DNA of 8,750 bases from Verrucomicrobiia bacterium (lineage in GTDB: Bacteria; Verrucomicrobiota; Verrucomicrobiia; Limisphaerales; UBA1319), in contig JADGRT010000092.1 in assembly GCA_017880715.1 (NCBI GenBank), positions 1-8,750 of the forward strand, written 5' to 3'. The notes beneath the pieces were generated by a model that did not search any database, had not been told where the DNA came from, and worked only from the letters and a program-made list of their open reading frames with translations. Made by a program: the position numbers and the translations under genes. This document shows, in pieces, positions 6,868 to 8,750 of the stretch (positions are counted from its first letter, which is position 1; every line of letters begins with the position of its first letter).

Positions 6868-6874
6868 CTTGGAC

Positions 6875-8317
6875 ATGCTGGAACAACTTGCGACGATTAG
6901 TAACGAACTGCTGCTGACGCTGCTGGCGTTCACGGTTTTTTCGATCAGCCTGGTTTCGCTCAAGAAGACCGACGGCAAGGCCGAGGTGCTGGTGACGGCC
7001 GGCGGTTTGTTGGCGCTGCTGGTGCTGTCGTTTGCGGGGACAATGCCCCACCGGGCGGCCTTTGGGGACGCTTATGTGACGGGGCCGGTGGCGGCGATTT
7101 TCAAGCGATTGTTTTTGGCGGCCGGGATTTTGATGGCGCTGCTGTCTTGGCCAGGCAAACGCAAGACGGATGTGGCGCCCTTCCATCACCTGGGAGAATA
7201 CCTGGGTCTGCTGCTGCTCTCCATCATCGGCATGTGTTTCCTGGTGTCGGCGATGGAACTGGCGCTGTTGTATGTGGGGCTGGAATTGGTGACGATTCCG
7301 CTGATTTTACTGGTCGCCATCAATCGCCACGAACTGCGCAGCGCCGAGGCGGGAATGAAGTATGTGTTGTTTTCAGCGATGTCCTCGGGTCTGCTCCTTT
7401 ATGGCCTGTCCCTGGTGTATGGGATGGCGGGGACCCTGTCGTTGGCGGGGATTGCGGCGAAGTTGACGTGGACGCCGCTGACGGTGATGGCTCTGGCGTT
7501 GGTGATGGGCGGTGTGGGTTTCAAAATTTCGGCGGTGCCGTTTCATTTGTGGACGCCCGACACCTACGAAGGCGCGCCCGTTCCGGTGACGGCCTTTTTG
7601 TCGGTGGCTTCCAAGGCGGCTGGGTTTGCGCTGTTTTACAAAGTGGTGGCCGGCCTGTTTGCCGTCCTGGGTCCATCGGTGGTTGTCATGGTTTCAATTC
7701 TTGCCACCTTGACCATGACGTTCGGGAATTTAGTGGCTCTGCAACAGACCAACCTAAAACGGTTTCTGGCGTTTTCCTCGATTGCGCAGGCGGGCTTTTT
7801 AATGATCGGCTTGGTGCATGGCGGACCGCTGGGATTGACGTCGGTGGTGTTTTATCTCGCGGTGTATTTGTTCTCCAACCTGGCGGCGTTCGGGGTGGTG
7901 ACGGTGGTGTCGGCGGCGACCGGCAAGGAGGATATGCGGGATTACCTGGGGCTGTCGGAAAGCAATCCCAAGCTGGCGCTGGTGATGATGCTGGCGATGT
8001 TTTCGCTGGCGGGCATTCCGCCGCTGGCTGGTTTTTTGGGCAAATTCTACCTGTTTGCGGCGGCAGCGGAGAAGGGGATGTATTGGCTGGTGTTTGTGGG
8101 CGCGGTGAACGCGACCATCTCCCTTTACTACTACCTGATTGTCATCAAATGGATGTACCTGCTAAAAGCCGCGGAAGGCCGGCAGCGCATTGAGCCCATC
8201 GAAGTCTCGTGGGCAAGTTGGGTGGTCCTGGGCGTCTCCACCGTGGCGATGATCGTCATCGGCATTTTACCGCAGTTTATTCACTGGGCTGAAGTGGCAG
8301 CCAGCAGCGGGTTTTAA
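6875..8317 (+). CDS. nuoN: NADH-quinone oxidoreductase subunit N (ND2)
   Basis: NuoN is the antiporter-like subunit closest to NuoK. With the ATG at 6875 the product has 480 residues, close to E. coli NuoN (485). A TTG at 6869 would add two residues but lies too near the ribosome binding site. Conserved ionisable residues are present: Glu137 in V-G-L-E-L-V-T-I-P (E. coli Glu133), Lys217 in G-F-K-I-S-A-V-P-F-H (Lys217), Lys247 in V-A-S-K-A-A-G-F (Lys247) and Lys390 in F-L-G-K-F-Y-L-F (Lys395). W-T-P-D-T-Y-E-G-A-P near 226-235 and L-A-G-I-P-P-L-A-G-F at 378-387 are further family signatures. About fourteen hydrophobic segments fill the protein. It is the last gene of the operon on this strand. 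Unlike NuoM, no pumping lysine is missing. Confidence 0.97.
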   Translation: MLEQLATISNELLLTLLAFTVFSISLVSLKKTDGKAEVLVTAGGLLALLVLSFAGTMPHRAAFGDAYVTGPVAAIFKRLFLAAGILMALLSWPGKRKTDVAPFHHLGEYLGLLLLSIIGMCFLVSAMELALLYVGLELVTIPLILLVAINRHELRSAEAGMKYVLFSAMSSGLLLYGLSLVYGMAGTLSLAGIAAKLTWTPLTVMALALVMGGVGFKISAVPFHLWTPDTYEGAPVPVTAFLSVASKAAGFALFYKVVAGLFAVLGPSVVVMVSILATLTMTFGNLVALQQTNLKRFLAFSSIAQAGFLMIGLVHGGPLGLTSVVFYLAVYLFSNLAAFGVVTVVSAATGKEDMRDYLGLSESNPKLALVMMLAMFSLAGIPPLAGFLGKFYLFAAAAEKGMYWLVFVGAVNATISLYYYLIVIKWMYLLKAAEGRQRIEPIEVSWASWVVLGVSTVAMIVIGILPQFIHWAEVAASSGF

Positions 8318-8318
8318 G

Positions 8319-8750
8319 TTAGATCAACGTGGTGAAGAAACGCTTCCACCGCGGCCGGTAATAATGTTCCGGATCGAAAGAGAGCACGACATCGGTGGCT
8401 CGGCCGACGATCCGATATCGTGCCACCGGACCAAAATAGCGTGAGTCAAAACTGTTGTCGCGGTTATCGCCGATGAGGAAGTATTGGCCGGTTGGGACTT
8501 GGAGGGGACCGAAGGATCTCCGGGCAGGCTTTTCGGGCAGCGACATCACCGCATGGGGATGATCGCCCAGTATTTCCGTGGCGGTAATCGGGGAGGAAGC
8601 GAGGGGAGGGGAATCCGTGGACATTGACCAGGCAGCAGTTTTGTAGCGAAGCGGGTCGCCGTTGACGATCAGTTGATTGTTTCGCATCTCGATGGTATCG
8701 CCAGGCAAGCCGATGACACGCTTAACGAGTCGTTTTTCGTCGGCGGGAGA
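8319..8750 (-). CDS. lepB: Signal peptidase I, C-terminal part
   Basis: Partial gene; its 5' part lies beyond the right window edge. Type I signal peptidase is a membrane-anchored serine protease of the S26 family that removes signal peptides from exported proteins. About 143 residues are visible. The catalytic-lysine box reads V-K-R-V-I-G-L-P-G-D, with the lysine codon at 8721-8723, followed by the I-V-N-G-D strand. After a medium-length variable insert comes the conserved G-D-N-R-D-N-S-F-D-S-R-Y-F-G-P-V box and I-V-G-R-A. The catalytic serine and the N-terminal membrane anchor are outside the window, so activity cannot be judged from here. A TTG at 8708 is internal to the lysine box and is not the start. 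The stop lies 1 bp from the nuoN stop, in convergent orientation. No functional link to complex I is implied. Confidence 0.95.
   Translation of the reverse strand, partial: SPADEKRLVKRVIGLPGDTIEMRNNQLIVNGDPLRYKTAAWSMSTDSPPLASSPITATEILGDHPHAVMSLPEKPARRSFGPLQVPTGQYFLIGDNRDNSFDSRYFGPVARYRIVGRATDVVLSFDPEHYYRPRWKRFFTTLI

Noticed and set aside
6869..6871. TTG at 6869 as the nuoN start
   Set aside because: It is only 1 base after the likely ribosome binding site; the ATG at 6875 has the right spacing.
5674..6900. Long + strand open frame overlapping nuoM in another frame (408 codons)
   Set aside because: Gly-, Asp- and Arg-rich translation without family features, overlapping a clearly real nuoM. 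The same applies to the frames at 335-1282 and 7147-8193 and to the - strand frames at 5375-6247 and 1641-2411.
8331..8350. Stem-loop near the nuoN/lepB junction (GGTGAAG, loop AAACG, CTTCCACC) as a terminator
   Set aside because: The stem is short with a bulge, it lies within the lepB coding region, and no T-run follows on either strand.

Overview
This window is almost entirely the distal part of a respiratory complex I (nuo, NADH:quinone oxidoreductase type I) operon on the + strand, followed by a converging signal peptidase I gene on the - strand. The DNA is GC-rich, coding density is close to 100 %, and there is no gene-free stretch longer than about 21 bases. The organism is a Gram-negative-type bacterium. 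Protein style (short-linker NuoD, NuoI with a Pro/Ala/Ser-rich tail, nuoD directly followed by nuoH) makes me think of the Verrucomicrobiota or a neighbouring lineage, but this is an impression and not a proven assignment.

Layout: nuoD (3' end only, cut by the left edge), 21 bp, nuoH, 21 bp, nuoI, 3 bp, nuoJ, 4-bp ATGA overlap, nuoK, 7 bp, nuoL, 5 bp, nuoM, 9 bp, nuoN, then 1 bp, then the 3' part of lepB in the opposite direction (its 5' part, with the catalytic serine, lies beyond the right edge). From nuoI onward the ribosome binding sites mostly lie in the end of the preceding gene, so the genes form one tightly packed, probably translationally coupled unit. No promoter, RNA gene, repeat array or mobile element was seen.

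How the genes work together: NuoD and NuoI belong to the peripheral (Q) module that carries electrons to quinone. NuoH forms the quinone-side membrane subunit, NuoJ and NuoK link it to the antiporter-like subunits, and NuoL, NuoM and NuoN are the three antiporter-like proton channels. The NADH-oxidising subunits NuoE, NuoF and NuoG do not lie between nuoD and nuoH, where the E. coli-type operon has them. They are either upstream, elsewhere, or absent.

I found no undescribed system. The observations most worth checking are substitutions at normally conserved positions: the transmembrane lysine of NuoM (E. coli Lys234) reads leucine, the NuoD arginine of the R-P-G-G-V motif (human NDUFS2 Arg228) reads cysteine, and the proline after the second NuoI cysteine motif reads lysine.
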